From Platynereis dumerilii (lineage: Eukaryota; Annelida; Polychaeta; Phyllodocida; Nereididae), in NCBI GenBank assembly GCA_026936325.1, contig JAPTHN010000008.1:49393706-49457705 (forward strand): a DNA stretch of 64,000 bases, written 5' to 3'. The notes below the pieces were generated by a model. The model was not told the origin of the DNA. It searched no databases and was given only the letters and a program-made list of their open reading frames with translations. Each line of letters starts with the position of its first letter. The stretch's first letter is position 1. The position numbers and the translations under genes are program-made. Shown piece by piece: positions 48,701-58,571 of this stretch.

Positions 48701-51700
48701 GGTCATTTCCGTATATTTTTAGTGAATACAGAATAAAGTAGCATGAGATTAGTGTGATAATGAGGTGAATCCTTCACGAATAACCATTGACCATTAACTT
48801 AAGAATCATTTTCTCCCATTCATCCAGTAAATACACTTTCCAGCTTTTCCATAAAAAACACAAGTAACACGACACAGTATAATGAACAAGAGGAGTGCAA
48901 CAGAATTAAAGAATGTGTGTGCAATATGGAAAGGGAAAAGGGAGGAAAGAGATACTGGCCTGTATACATCTTATAATGCCATGCGTATTATATGGGGGAA
49001 TCCACCCTGGTCATGCATCATGCACTGGTCCACTAAAATGGTGGAGCAAGTTTCATGGGTGGAGCCGGAAGTGGTTCGGCAGAGTCGGATTGGAGATATT
49101 GTGAAATGAAGAAATTGACCCTCTGCACCATCCTGATCATGTTTTATTTTGCTAGACAGTTATTTTAGTTCATGTGCACCATTCAGATATCTTATAGTGA
49201 GCGTTTTGTGCACTTCAAATAGAAAACTAAGCAAATTGCGCTTCAAAGTTTAGCATTGATCTAGAAGGAGCACTTTGCAAAGTGTTGTATTTGATGAACC
49301 TAAAACATTTTGATACATAGTTAGGAGCAAAATTTTGGATTGTTTTCATTAAAATGAGATGTAAATTGGAGGCCCCTCGACCCTTGTATCTGAGTCTTTG
49401 ATGGGCAAGTTAAAGATCCCTCACTTGGGGTAAATGTGTAACATGTAGCAGACTCACATCCATTCTTCTATATCATCTATCAAGCCTTGTGAGTGGCCAG
49501 AACAGGCCTTAGAGGGCTGCATGTATGAAATCTATCATCTATCTCTCTATCTAACCCTCTTATGATACTAATTTATAACCAATTTGATCCACTGACTATC
49601 TGGGTCCTAAAGAATACATTTGGTCAAATATATGACAAGCTAATTCATATAAGGACAATGCATGTCCAGAACATGTCTAGGTTAAAGGAACTGCAATTTT
49701 TCTTGTGTCTTTTCACTCAGAAACACAGGTAGCAGGTTAGATTTAAGAATTTTTCAAGGAAAAAAGTGTCGTTTTGCAGCGTAGATTTCACATAGATAAA
49801 TTAATGTACGTACTAAGAATTGACATGTGTGCTTAGAGTAACTTCTCAGGAGCATTTTGCAACAAACCTCATGGTAATTGGTTATGTAATAAGAAAGTTA
49901 CATGTGTTTTGATGAAAAGTGTCAATGTCGAGAAAATGTCTGTCTAAAAGCTCAAATCTTCATATTTTAATGGACACGAGAGATACATAAATGGCCATAT
50001 CTCGGAAACTATACGAGATAATGAAGGTCTGTTTGAAGCACTGTGTAGTGCTTTGTCCATGAGATGAACTATCACAAAAATGAAAAAAATGGGATATTGT
50101 TTACCCATTATATTATGCAAAATGGACCAGTTTATGATGCATGACCCCCTTTCTTCCACTCTCTGGTTATTGGGTATTTTCTAGTATACATAATGACAGA
50201 AACGTGCACTATATGAGTAAAGTTAGTTTGTGATGTAAAATGTGTTTTAAAAAGCAGTGGCATGTAAAGGATTAAAAATAATTGGGGGGGGGGGGAGGGG
50301 AACAACTGGAGCTCTGTGCCCACTTTTTCACCAAAAAACCGCAGTCCTCCTCCCACCCCGCAAGAAGCTGTGTTGTGGATGGCTGGATTGCAAACTTATC
50401 AAAACTTCTGCAAAAAATGTCTAATTAAAAGCATTTAATTTAATATCAGACACATTTTAATTTTTCTTTGAGATTCTGTGGCAACTTAGCTTTAATTTGG
50501 TGTGTCAGACAACTTTCTATTCCAAATAAACTGGATGCTATGTCAACTTTACTGATGCCATGCGGGCTCTAACAAGCACAATGTAATGATTGTGGCGATA
50601 TGTTGCCATGACAGCAGCATACAGTGTATATATGACAAGAAAATGCCAGAAGTCTTTGAGTGTTTTATCTGTTTGTGAGTTCTGACACTAAAAAGGTTGC
50701 ATTGCTGGTTATGAAATTAATAATGTAAAGAAGAATCAAATTTCTGGAATTGTTTGACAATAAAATGTGTATACAGCTGTTGCTATGGCAATAGTTTTTG
50801 TTTTTGTCATATTCTAATTACTATTACAAGACCTAGTTAATCTCTCCAAAAAAAAAGTCATCTAAATGTCCAGAAATTGGACCTCAACAAAGCATCCTGA
50901 GTAGGTTTGTTTTGCTTTTCCAAAAATCATTCATAGGATTTCAATTAAAATGGTTGCCATGGCAACAAGTGATCATTAATTATACATTTTTTTATGAAAA
51001 TTTTTAAAAAGTGTTGGATACCATATTTACCCCCTAGATTAGAGCTTATAGTTATTTGTCTTATTTAGCCATAGCGATGTCAAGATGTGGCAATTTTGGG
51101 AAAAAAATATGACATTGGTTTCTATGGCAACCTTTTGGGACTTTTAAATTCATCGCAGCTGCTTGAAATTTTGGGAAGGTGTAGAGGAGAGTCATGAGCA
51201 CACAATTATGTGAAAAAAAAAAGTCCTTCTCATATATGGACCTCCTGGAGAGTGAAAGAATAACAGTTGTTATCACAATTTTATAAATTTTTGGACATTT
51301 ACCCTAAATTTACCTTTAACCCCTTTCACCTGTGTCATTATTTTAGATGCGTAAAATAGCGTAATTTAGTTATAAATATGGCTGAACTGACCATTTTTAC
51401 CTTCAGCGAACGAAGTTCGAAGAAGGTATTGTAATCACTTGGGTAAAAATGTTGTCCGTCCGCCGGGGGGGCGGGCGGGCGGGCGGGTGGGCGGTCGGGC
51501 GGCGGGCGGATAGATCGTTTCCGGGCCAGCACTCGGCCTCTATTGAGTGTACATGGATGAAATTTGGTACACATATAGCCTGTATGGTCTTGTTGTGCCT
51601 TTTGATGGTCTAATTGATTGATATTCAATATCTTTTGAAATAATTGTTCGTTTCCGGGCCAAATCTCAGTCACTATTGCATGTGCACTTATGAAATTTGG

Positions 51701-54700
51701 TACAGATGCGGCTTATATGGTCTAGTTGTGCCTTTTGATGGTCTCATTGATGGATATTTTATACTTTTTTCAAAAATTTGGAAAATAGAAAAATATGTAT
51801 TTTTTGGTTCTTTGGGCTGAGACTCGGTCACTATTACATGTAAATGGATAAGGTTTGGTACACGCATGGCCCATAAGGTCTTGTTGAGCCCTCTGAAAGG
51901 TCTGATGGAAAATATTAAATGCTATTTGAAATATTTAAAAAAAAAAGAAAAAATAATTTTTTTGTTTCTGGCCCAAGACTTGGTCACTATTGCATGTACA
52001 TGTAAATATAAAGTTTGGTACACATATGACTTATGTGGTATAGTTGTGCCTTTTCATGGTCTGACTGATACATATTCTATACTTTTTGTAATATTGAGAA
52101 AAAATATTAAAAGTACTTATTTTCTCATTGGAGCCAAAACGTGCCCACTATTGCATATACAGCAATGCCATTTCCTACACGTATCACCTATAAAATGTAG
52201 CAGTGCTTTTTGACTTGTATTTAACACTTTTTGAATGATTGGAAAAACTTTGTACATGCATAAAAACTGTACCATAATATAAGTAAATTAGTATAATAAG
52301 GCCTTTCCCTGCTTTTACAAACCCTGGCAAGCACACAGGTAGATCGCAGGGCAGCAGGCAAATAACAGATAATAGAACGCTATTACTCGACCACTCTTGC
52401 ATACCTATAATATACGGAATTTGGTAAACACGACAATTTTATGATGTAATGTAATCTTCTAAATGTGTTATTCGCTGAAGGTTTGCTGCTGCGCAGCCTA
52501 TGTTTTTCTATTGCTATTTCCATTCTTAAAAATGACCATTAAATATAACAATGTCTGGTTATTTTCTGATTGTTTTCTCAACATAGAAACGGTTGCTATG
52601 GCAACCACAGGTAATTGCCAAAGTGCCGACAACCATTTTTTGATAGCCTAGGGTGCTAGCAACACATTGGCATAGGTCACTACATGCCCTCAAAAATCAT
52701 CCACGGGAGTTTGATTGCTCCTGGACTAATACAAATAACCGTTGATGACCGACTGTTTAGGACCGTATTACAAACCGTTTAGCAGAGTTTGCCACATGGC
52801 ATCAGTGAATCCCCACATCATAGCTAGAATGTACATCACATAATCCTGTCGAGGAGTGGGCATCCATGTTATAAGAACAATCTGGAAAAAAGAAAGGTCA
52901 AATCTTATAATGGGATATAAACACAAAGTATTATTAGCTAATTTTATATTCTTTTTATCATACCTATGGGCTATCAGCCAATTATTAGCCTGCATTCGGC
53001 TGATATATTTCACATATTCTTTGTTGTTCAATACACCCATGGGAGTACATATTGACCATAAGAAATCATTTAGGATGATTACACAAAGTGCCATTTTCAC
53101 AACGCAGCAGTCCACTCTTTTTGCATATCCTTTTCTAACTGTAATAATTACCTGAATTGCGTAATCAACAAGAAACCCAGCAGTAAACAGTGGGATTCTT
53201 CCAGTGTATTTGGCAATTCTTCCTGAGAGCACAGAAGCCAATGCATTCATTACACCATAAGGAATAGTGACAAACCCCACTTGCCAGATTCCCATGGAAC
53301 AGGTGACAAATGACTGAAATAGACAATTTCACAAGGTTACATTATTTCCATCAAAATTTCACATTATTTGTATAAAATATCTTTAGCACCACCTATGTCT
53401 AAAATATCAATATTGCAGTTGGATGGTGGCATAAAGACATTTCTCTCTGTTATGTGTCTGATGTCACCGCAGGTTTAACTGACATCATGATGACGTAGAA
53501 CATCAGTTGATTCCCATGACATCAAAATTCTCAAGTCAAAATGCTTGCAGAGTTAAAACGAAAAAGTTACGCTGACAAATTTTTGAAATTTTGTTTTAAA
53601 TCTTTTAGAATCACATTCTTAAACCCTCAGGGATATCATTAATAAGACGTATGTGAATTTCTTGAGATTGTGTTGTTTTTTTAAATTCAAATACCTTTAT
53701 ATTTCTATGGCTAATTCTTTACAATGGTTGCCTAACAGGGGTGCCGGAAGGAATCGTGCGCGGCAGGGGCGGTCAGATGAAAAAGGGCAAATCATATTCG
53801 CGCCAATTTGACGTGACAAATTTAAATAGAGAGCCACTAATAATTTTGAATATATACTTACTAAATTGTCCCTAATATTAATAAAATAAGGCCAAATAAT
53901 GTTTTTTCTTTAAGACCTAAAGGGCACCCTTGCCCCCCCCCCGCCCCCCTTGGACAAGGGCAGGAGGGGCAATTGCCCATTGCCCCCCCTGCCCCCCCTG
54001 CCCCCCCTGTTCCAGCACCCCTGTTGCCTAAAGAAGTCAAACATGCTTTATTTTGCCATGGATCTCAATCAAATTACGTGGATTTGACATGCATTATAGA
54101 GTGCCCTGACTTGCTTGTGTTGAGCTGGTGTACACCGGATCAGCCGGGGCAGCTCAACCACCATCTTTGTGGAGGGAGCTGCACTTTTTTTTGGTCACCG
54201 CCATTATATTATGATGATGAGATGAGAAGACTGGGAGTCTTGAACATACCCTATTGATTCAGGGATGCTCAGGGTCTTTCAGTTGCCCCAGCATAGAATA
54301 CTGGATACAACCCGCCTCTATTTAATGTCTCATGGGCTCGGACTAAAGTGAGTTGCCAGGGTGACATTTGAACTCATGCCCTCAAAGCCAGTGGACAAGC
54401 AGCCTTGACCATAAGGCCACGTGGGAACTATAGGCAATGGGGAGATTATAGGCCACGGGGGAAGCCATATCGGTGATAAAAAAAATACCAACCTTGGTGA
54501 ATTCAGCATTGAAAGCTCCCTGTTCGAAGCCTGTGTACATCATCAAGGGAATCAAAGCCATCATCTTCGGATCTTTACACAGTCCGATGGTTGAAGTGAG
54601 TAGCTCCACCGTTTCTTTTTTGACATCCTTCTTTTCGGGCAACAAGAATTTCGGCAACTCATCAACAAATAGTGACACCAGTATGACTCCGAGAACTGCG

Positions 54701-57226
54701 ATGGCAATGTAGATACCCAGCAAAATCCAAACCTGGAGGGTGGAGAATACATAACAAGTATAATGTAACTCCAAACCTGGAGGGTGGAGAATACATAGCA
54801 AGTATAATCTAAATCCAAACCGAGAGGGTGGAGAATACATAACAAGTATAATCCAAATCCAAACCTGAAGAATGGAGAATACATAACAGGTATAATCTAA
54901 ATCCAAACCTGGAGAGTGAAGAATACATAACAAGTTTAATCTAACGCCAAACCTGGAGAGTGGAGAATACATAACAAGTATAATCTAAATCCAAACCTGG
55001 AGAGTGGAGAATACATAACGAGTTTAATCTAATGCCAAACCTGGAGAGTGGAGAATACATAACAAGTTTAATCTAATGCCAAACCTGGAAGGTGGAGAAT
55101 ACATAGCAAGCATAATCTAACTCCAAACCTGGAGAGTGGAGAATACATAACAAGTTTAATCTAATGCCAAACCTGGAAGGTGGAGAATACATAGCAAGCA
55201 TAATCTAACTCCAAACCTGGAGAGTGAAGAATACATAACAAGTTTAATCTAATGCCAAACCTGGAAGGTGGAGAATACATAGCAAGCATAATCTAACTCC
55301 AAACCTGGAGAGTGGAAAATACATAACAGATATAATCTAAATCCAAACCTGGAAGGTGGAGAATACATAACAAGTATGATTCAAATCTAAACCTCCACGG
55401 GGGAGAATACATAACAGGTATAATCTAAATCCAAACCTGGAGAGTGGAGAATACATAACAAGTATAATCTAACGCCAAACCTGGAGGTTGGAGAATACAT
55501 TATAACAAGTTAATCAAAACCTGGCGAGTGGAGAATACATAACAAGTGTAATCTAATTAGAATTCTGGCAGTGAATTTAAAAATGACAGTTTAAAACAAC
55601 CATAGGCCTATTAGATTATAATACTCATTCCAAACCGGAGGCATTTTTAAGCCTTTGCCTTTGGTCTTATACCTATATGATTTTAGTGAATTACTAAATC
55701 ACAATTTTAGTTTTTAACCTGTCGGTTCTTTAATGGCTTATTTTGTTCCATAAACTGGATTATTAAACTGAGGCAGCTTGACATTTACGCTTAATACAGT
55801 TCACCAAAAAAAGGGGATTATCTACAGAAGAAGGAACATGATAGCAAGTCTGATTGGGGGGGGGGAGCTTGGAGGTGTTTTGACTTTTGAAATAAACAAT
55901 TTCTGCTTAGTTTTTTTTTAAACAAATATTTTTTTTAGCCAATCTTGAAGTAAAGAATTTCAGGTGCTTATTTCTTAATACAATATTGTTTGATTTAATA
56001 TTAAAGATTTCAATCACTTGGAAGTAAATAATTTGGTCATTGATATAGCAATATTTTCTTCTCGCAAGGAATAAATCAACGACAACCAGGTTAAGGTTCA
56101 ATGGTCCATAAAAATGCTCTAGTGTTGCAATCTCAAAAAGGAGTATGAGTCGGTCGGAATGGAAGGAAACTGACAAATTATGTGATAATCTGACATTGGA
56201 AAAGTGTGTGTTAAATGGCAATGAAAACAGTTCATTCGCTTAAGAATAAAATTACAGAAGTTGAGCGGATTGTGTACCTACAGTCTGGTCTGGAGGTTTT
56301 TCAGCATTAGGATTACTGGCATTGTTTCCTGGACAGTCATTGGCTCCACATAATCCCAAAATGTCGTCATCAATTTCGTTGGCAGGTTGTCTGAGGACAG
56401 TGGATGATATAACTGATCCAGTCACACTGGCTGGAAGAAAAGTTTTCAAAATTAACTATTTCTTACGAAAATGCACAGTAATTCCATCTCCATAAAATGT
56501 GCACAACAATGGACCTGCTATACAAACTGACATTTTTCGTCCTGATAACACATTCATAAATTTTATTTTACTTCTTACATTCGCGGTATAGTAGCTTGCA
56601 TGTAAAAGGATGTTATACTTACATAACTGAAATATTCCATAGAATATACCAAGAAATCTAGCCACCATTGCATCCCCATCCTCTTGCGTCAATGTTGCGT
56701 ATCTTCTTGCGATTATTGTGCAGTAGGACTTCTGGGCCGTCCACAGGGGGGCAGCACAAAGCCCAACCAAGATGGACGCCGTCACCATGGTACCCCAAAC
56801 AGCGTAACCATTGGCAGCCATCCACAAAATGTAACCAGTGGTGGACAAAGGTATGGTCCATTTGTAGCCAATCAAGTTAATCATAATTTTGGGAACTAGT
56901 AAAGACGATATCATTAAAGCTGCATACAACACAGCAGAATTGGCCGTCCCCATTCCTTGGTCTCGGTGTAAGCTGCTTTGTAATCTACTCAATCCCTGGA
57001 AAGCATTGAAGTTGAAGAGAAACGCAAGACTGATCAACAAAACATTCTTCATAATTTTTCTTTTTTCCATTTTGATTTGTGTATCAGTCATCAGCTTCAC
57101 ATTAGTTTCATCAATTTGCTGTTGTTCATGCACATTTAGGCAGTCATCATAAACAAATGCGGGGTTTGTAATTCCGTCTTTTATTTCTGCAGTTTGATCT
57201 GCTGGGATGTTTTCTGACTTGTCCAT
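42773..57226 (-). CDS. UNC93A: UNC93A-like transporter-fold protein, copy 3 (six coding exons, 9.7-kb last intron)
   Basis: Exons: 57226-56623, 56430-56282, 54732-54493, 53313-53152, 52881-52776, 43104-42773. All junctions are GT-AG and phases match the other copies; the product is about 530 aa. The start MDKSENIPAD is chosen over an upstream in-frame Met at 57289 because 'ctcttgcag' abuts this ATG as a splice acceptor and its length matches the paralogues. The N-tail has TNPAFVYDD. Span 1 is followed by QGLSRLQSSLHRDQGMG, and APLWTAQKSY follows span 4. Exon 2 encodes LCGANDCPGNNASNP. Exon 3 is one codon shorter than in copies 1 and 2 and contains FVDELPKFLLPEKKD and MYTGFEQGAFNAEFTK. The C-tail is Lys-rich and ends ICTEL. 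It is the most diverged paralogue. Intron 2 contains a 44-bp minisatellite starting at the exon 3 acceptor. Intron 5 (43105-52775) is many times longer than its counterparts (0.5 and 1.5 kb) because of transposon build-up. Confidence 0.9.
43467..45419 (-). mobile_element. LINE (jockey/CR1-like) 3' end split by a DNA transposon
   Basis: The minus-strand frame 45418-45056 is a LINE reverse transcriptase C-terminus: FYKSIVESVMNFAIVTWYG, then KIIRAARKMG, then CLKMLTKILKDEKHPLH and GKRLCVPKHRTTRYANTFV. It is the same family as 10623-11400. The 3' UTR ends in AATAAAG and an (ATCTT)n tail at about 43467-43510. The 3' UTR is interrupted by a TA-flanked element at 43585-44991. Located in intron 5 of gene 3. 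Confidence 0.75.
43585..44991. mobile_element. TA-flanked element GAGTTTTTTCAGTTAA
   Basis: Left GAGTTTTTTCAGTTAAGGAC and right complement TTAACTGAAAAAACTC, with TA at 43583-43584 and 44992-44993. The arms extend about 60 bp (ACTATAGACTTAGACC versus GGTCTTAAGTCCATGGT). 1.4 kb, no recognised gene; inserted in a LINE 3' UTR. Confidence 0.75.
45900..46650. repeat. Degenerate repeats carrying X-box-like TTGCCATGGCAAC palindromes, block 1
   Basis: GTTGCCATAGCAAC at 45907-45920, followed by weaker versions (ACCATGGAAACC about 46274, GTTGTCATGGAAAC about 46464, GTCCATGGCAACC about 46629) roughly 160-350 bp apart. Each lies near 'ttatgcaacc' or 'aaagttcata' type words, which suggests a decayed tandem repeat. 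Located in intron 5 of gene 3. Confidence 0.45.
47527..48330 (+). repeat. Low-complexity G-rich/purine-rich region with a hAT-like MITE end
   Basis: Starts CAGTGGCGTAACTAGGGGG with G-runs and 'gcacctggggggg' motifs (compare 10435-10502). Further on it becomes GGAGAGAAGACCAGGAAAGAAG tandem repeats of about 25-30 bp at about 48100-48215. Pro/Ser/Phe-rich minus-strand frames here are artefacts. Confidence 0.5.
48331..50750. other. Intronic sequence of gene 3, nothing coding seen
   Basis: Purine-rich start, then A/T-rich sequence. Near 49384-49560 a stretch 'aagttaaagatccctcac' followed by CTAT repeats may be a retroposon tail. No supported gene. Confidence 0.4.
50760..51140. repeat. Degenerate repeats carrying X-box-like palindromes, block 2
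   Basis: GTTGCTATGGCAAT at about 50777, GTTGCCATGGCAAC at 50953-50966 and TTCTATGGCAACC at about 51120, spaced about 170-185 bp. A further isolated copy, GTTGCTATGGCAAC, lies at 52592-52605. Located in intron 5 of gene 3. Confidence 0.45.
51399..52482. mobile_element. Element with ACCTTCAGCGAA ends and internal tandem repeats
   Basis: Left ACCTTCAGCGAACGAAGTTC and right TTCGCTGAAGGT are inverted. A GC-rich (CGGGCGGG)n tract at 51457-51510 stands out sharply from the A/T-rich surroundings. Inside are four diverged tandem units of about 130-160 bp with 'ggtacacatatgg', 'gtcttgttgtgcc' and 'ttttgatggtct' (near 51570, 51695, 51860, 52020). No coding. Located in intron 5 of gene 3. Confidence 0.65.
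53736..54023. mobile_element. hAT MITE with perfect 8-bp target duplication
   Basis: Ends CAGGGGTGCCGGAA and TTCCAGCACCCCTG, flanked by TTGCCTAA on both sides (53728-53735, 54024-54031). The right half is C-rich (GCCCCCCCT repeats), so an Ala/Pro-rich frame appears at 53973 as an artefact. The intact duplication points to a recent insertion. Located in intron 3 of gene 3. Confidence 0.85.
54183..54424 (-). mobile_element. tRNA-derived SINE, copy with head
   Basis: On the minus strand the head begins at about 54424 with box A-like TGGCCTTATGG and box B-like GAGTTCAAATG. The body matches 6913-7318 ('caacccgcctc', 'gtctttcagttgcccc' on the plus strand). The tail is lost near 54183. Located in intron 3 of gene 3, about 70 bp downstream of exon 3. 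Confidence 0.7.
54731..55560. repeat. 44-bp minisatellite duplicating the exon 3 splice acceptor of gene 3
   Basis: About 19 tandem copies of a 44-bp unit, 'ccaaacctggagagtgg' plus 'agaatacataacaagtataatctaa'. The first unit includes the real intron 2 acceptor and the first bases of exon 3 (minus strand ctccag|GTTTGG). Each later unit therefore carries another ctccag|GTTTGGA with its upstream pyrimidine-containing stretch. Long minus-strand frames with repeated LQVW and CYVFS are read-through of this array. Confidence 0.9.
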
Positions 57227-57886
57227 CTGCAAGAGTATTTTGTGATATATTATTTTCCCATATTCACTAATAAATTTATTCAGATTCAAAAAGATTTTCA
57301 GGTAAACAAGCTAAAAAATGTGCTACTGGATTTTACCTTGGCATTAGTATTTTCTCTTAAATCATTACTGATTGATGTAGGTCCTACTCTTTAACATTGT
57401 AATAACTATTTCTGTTTATTGTTGAAACTGAAAAGTGATGAAGTTTTACCTATCTAATGTAAAATATTTACAGTAGTTGTCATAAAAGTAACACAGCTAG
57501 TCTTGCAGGGTAGAGCGCATGTGAATAAAATAAATTAAATAAAAAGTTGATAATGTATTAATAATAGGTGTATCGCCACCTAAAAGTTTGGGAAACAGTA
57601 AGATTTGGATAAAAAGGCTAAAAAATTAGGGCAGGTGATTAAATAAACACTACTGAAAATTAATGATTTCCAGGCAATTTAATTTGAAACTTTTATTAAT
57701 TCGAAATGTCATCCCCCCTACAAAAGATCGCACGCGTAGTACTCCTAAGGTATTAATTCTCGATTATGCAAATCTGGAGAGGCTGTGTTGACCATACAAG
57801 TGCTCTGACAGTCTGATACTGATGCCTTTGCATTCATATTAAAGTTAGACTATAAAACCGCTGCATGCTCCAGATATTTAGTAAAG
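57227..57886. other. Upstream region of gene 3
   Basis: A/T-rich. A splice acceptor (ctcttgcag, minus strand, ending 57227) abuts the ATG, so the non-coding first exon must lie further upstream; it cannot be placed. Confidence 0.4.
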
Positions 57887-57984
57887 GTTATTCACCATGG
57901 CAGAGGGAATATGTGATTTATCACCCGAGGGCTTCAGCCCGAGGTGTGATAAACACATATATTCCTGATTCCATTGTGAATAAC
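57887..57984. repeat. Near-perfect 98-bp hairpin
   Basis: GTTATTCACCATGG at the left and CCATTGTGAATAAC at the right pair. The arms continue through GTGATTTATCACCCGAGG / CCGAGGTGTGATAAACAC to a GGGCTTCAGCCC core. It is probably the terminal part or whole of a tiny MITE. Confidence 0.75.
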
Positions 57985-58373
57985 TAGCATGTACCATGAG
58001 ACAAGCATTCAGTCAAGCATGAGAGGATAACTGGATAACGAAGAACATGGGAATTATTTCCCTGAAATACTGGCGTGTGATTGGCTGACAGAGGTGTCAA
58101 ATTGTATAACCTTTAATATTGGTATAAGAATAAGTATTAGGGAAGGTTTTCTGGAGAACTTTTTTTTGGATAATGGAATTCACTTGGCTTCTAAGAATGC
58201 CCCCTCAAGTCACTGAATTATAGCTGCTAACATAAAAAAAGTGTCCCTTACATGGTCTCATCTTTGTTTGGGAGACATTTCAGCACCCTAGTGAGTGCCA
58301 TGTTCTACTCCATTATACACTGTCTCCATGCAATGTCTAGCTACTCAGTAATGTTCGTAGCTACACTGTAAAA

Positions 58374-58571
58374 TTTGAAATTTTGAGTTAGCTCAAACGA
58401 TTGAGTGAGATGGTTGCACAATTTGTTTGAGCCATGATAGCTTGCCGTTTTGAGTTATGGTAATATTTATGTTGTTATAACTTGCAAACAACAAGCTATC
58501 TTGGCTCAAAGGAATTGTACAACCATCTCACTCAATCAATAAAGCTAACTCAAAATTCAAAATTTACAGTG
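58374..58571. mobile_element. Hairpin MITE (family M1), well-preserved copy
   Basis: CACTGTAAAATTTGAAATTT at the left pairs with the complement of the right end AAATTTACAGTG. Arms of about 85 bp include GAGTTAGCTCAAACGATTGAG and GAGCCATGATAGCTTG with their partners. The same family as 8163-8338. Confidence 0.75.

Noticed and set aside
53973-54257. Ala/Pro-rich frame starting MPIAPPAPPAPP
   Set aside because: It translates the C-rich end of a hAT MITE and runs into a SINE.
54382-54972. 196-codon frame with repeated LQVW and CYVFS segments
   Set aside because: Only the part at 54732-54493 is real exon 3; the rest is read-through of the 44-bp minisatellite and intron.
54731-55560. CRISPR-like look of the 44-bp array
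   Set aside because: Units are contiguous with no unique spacers, and the context is an animal gene intron.
57226-57289. Upstream in-frame Met at 57289 as the start of gene 3
   Set aside because: The added 21 residues lie before a splice acceptor that abuts the internal ATG and have no counterpart in genes 1 and 2.
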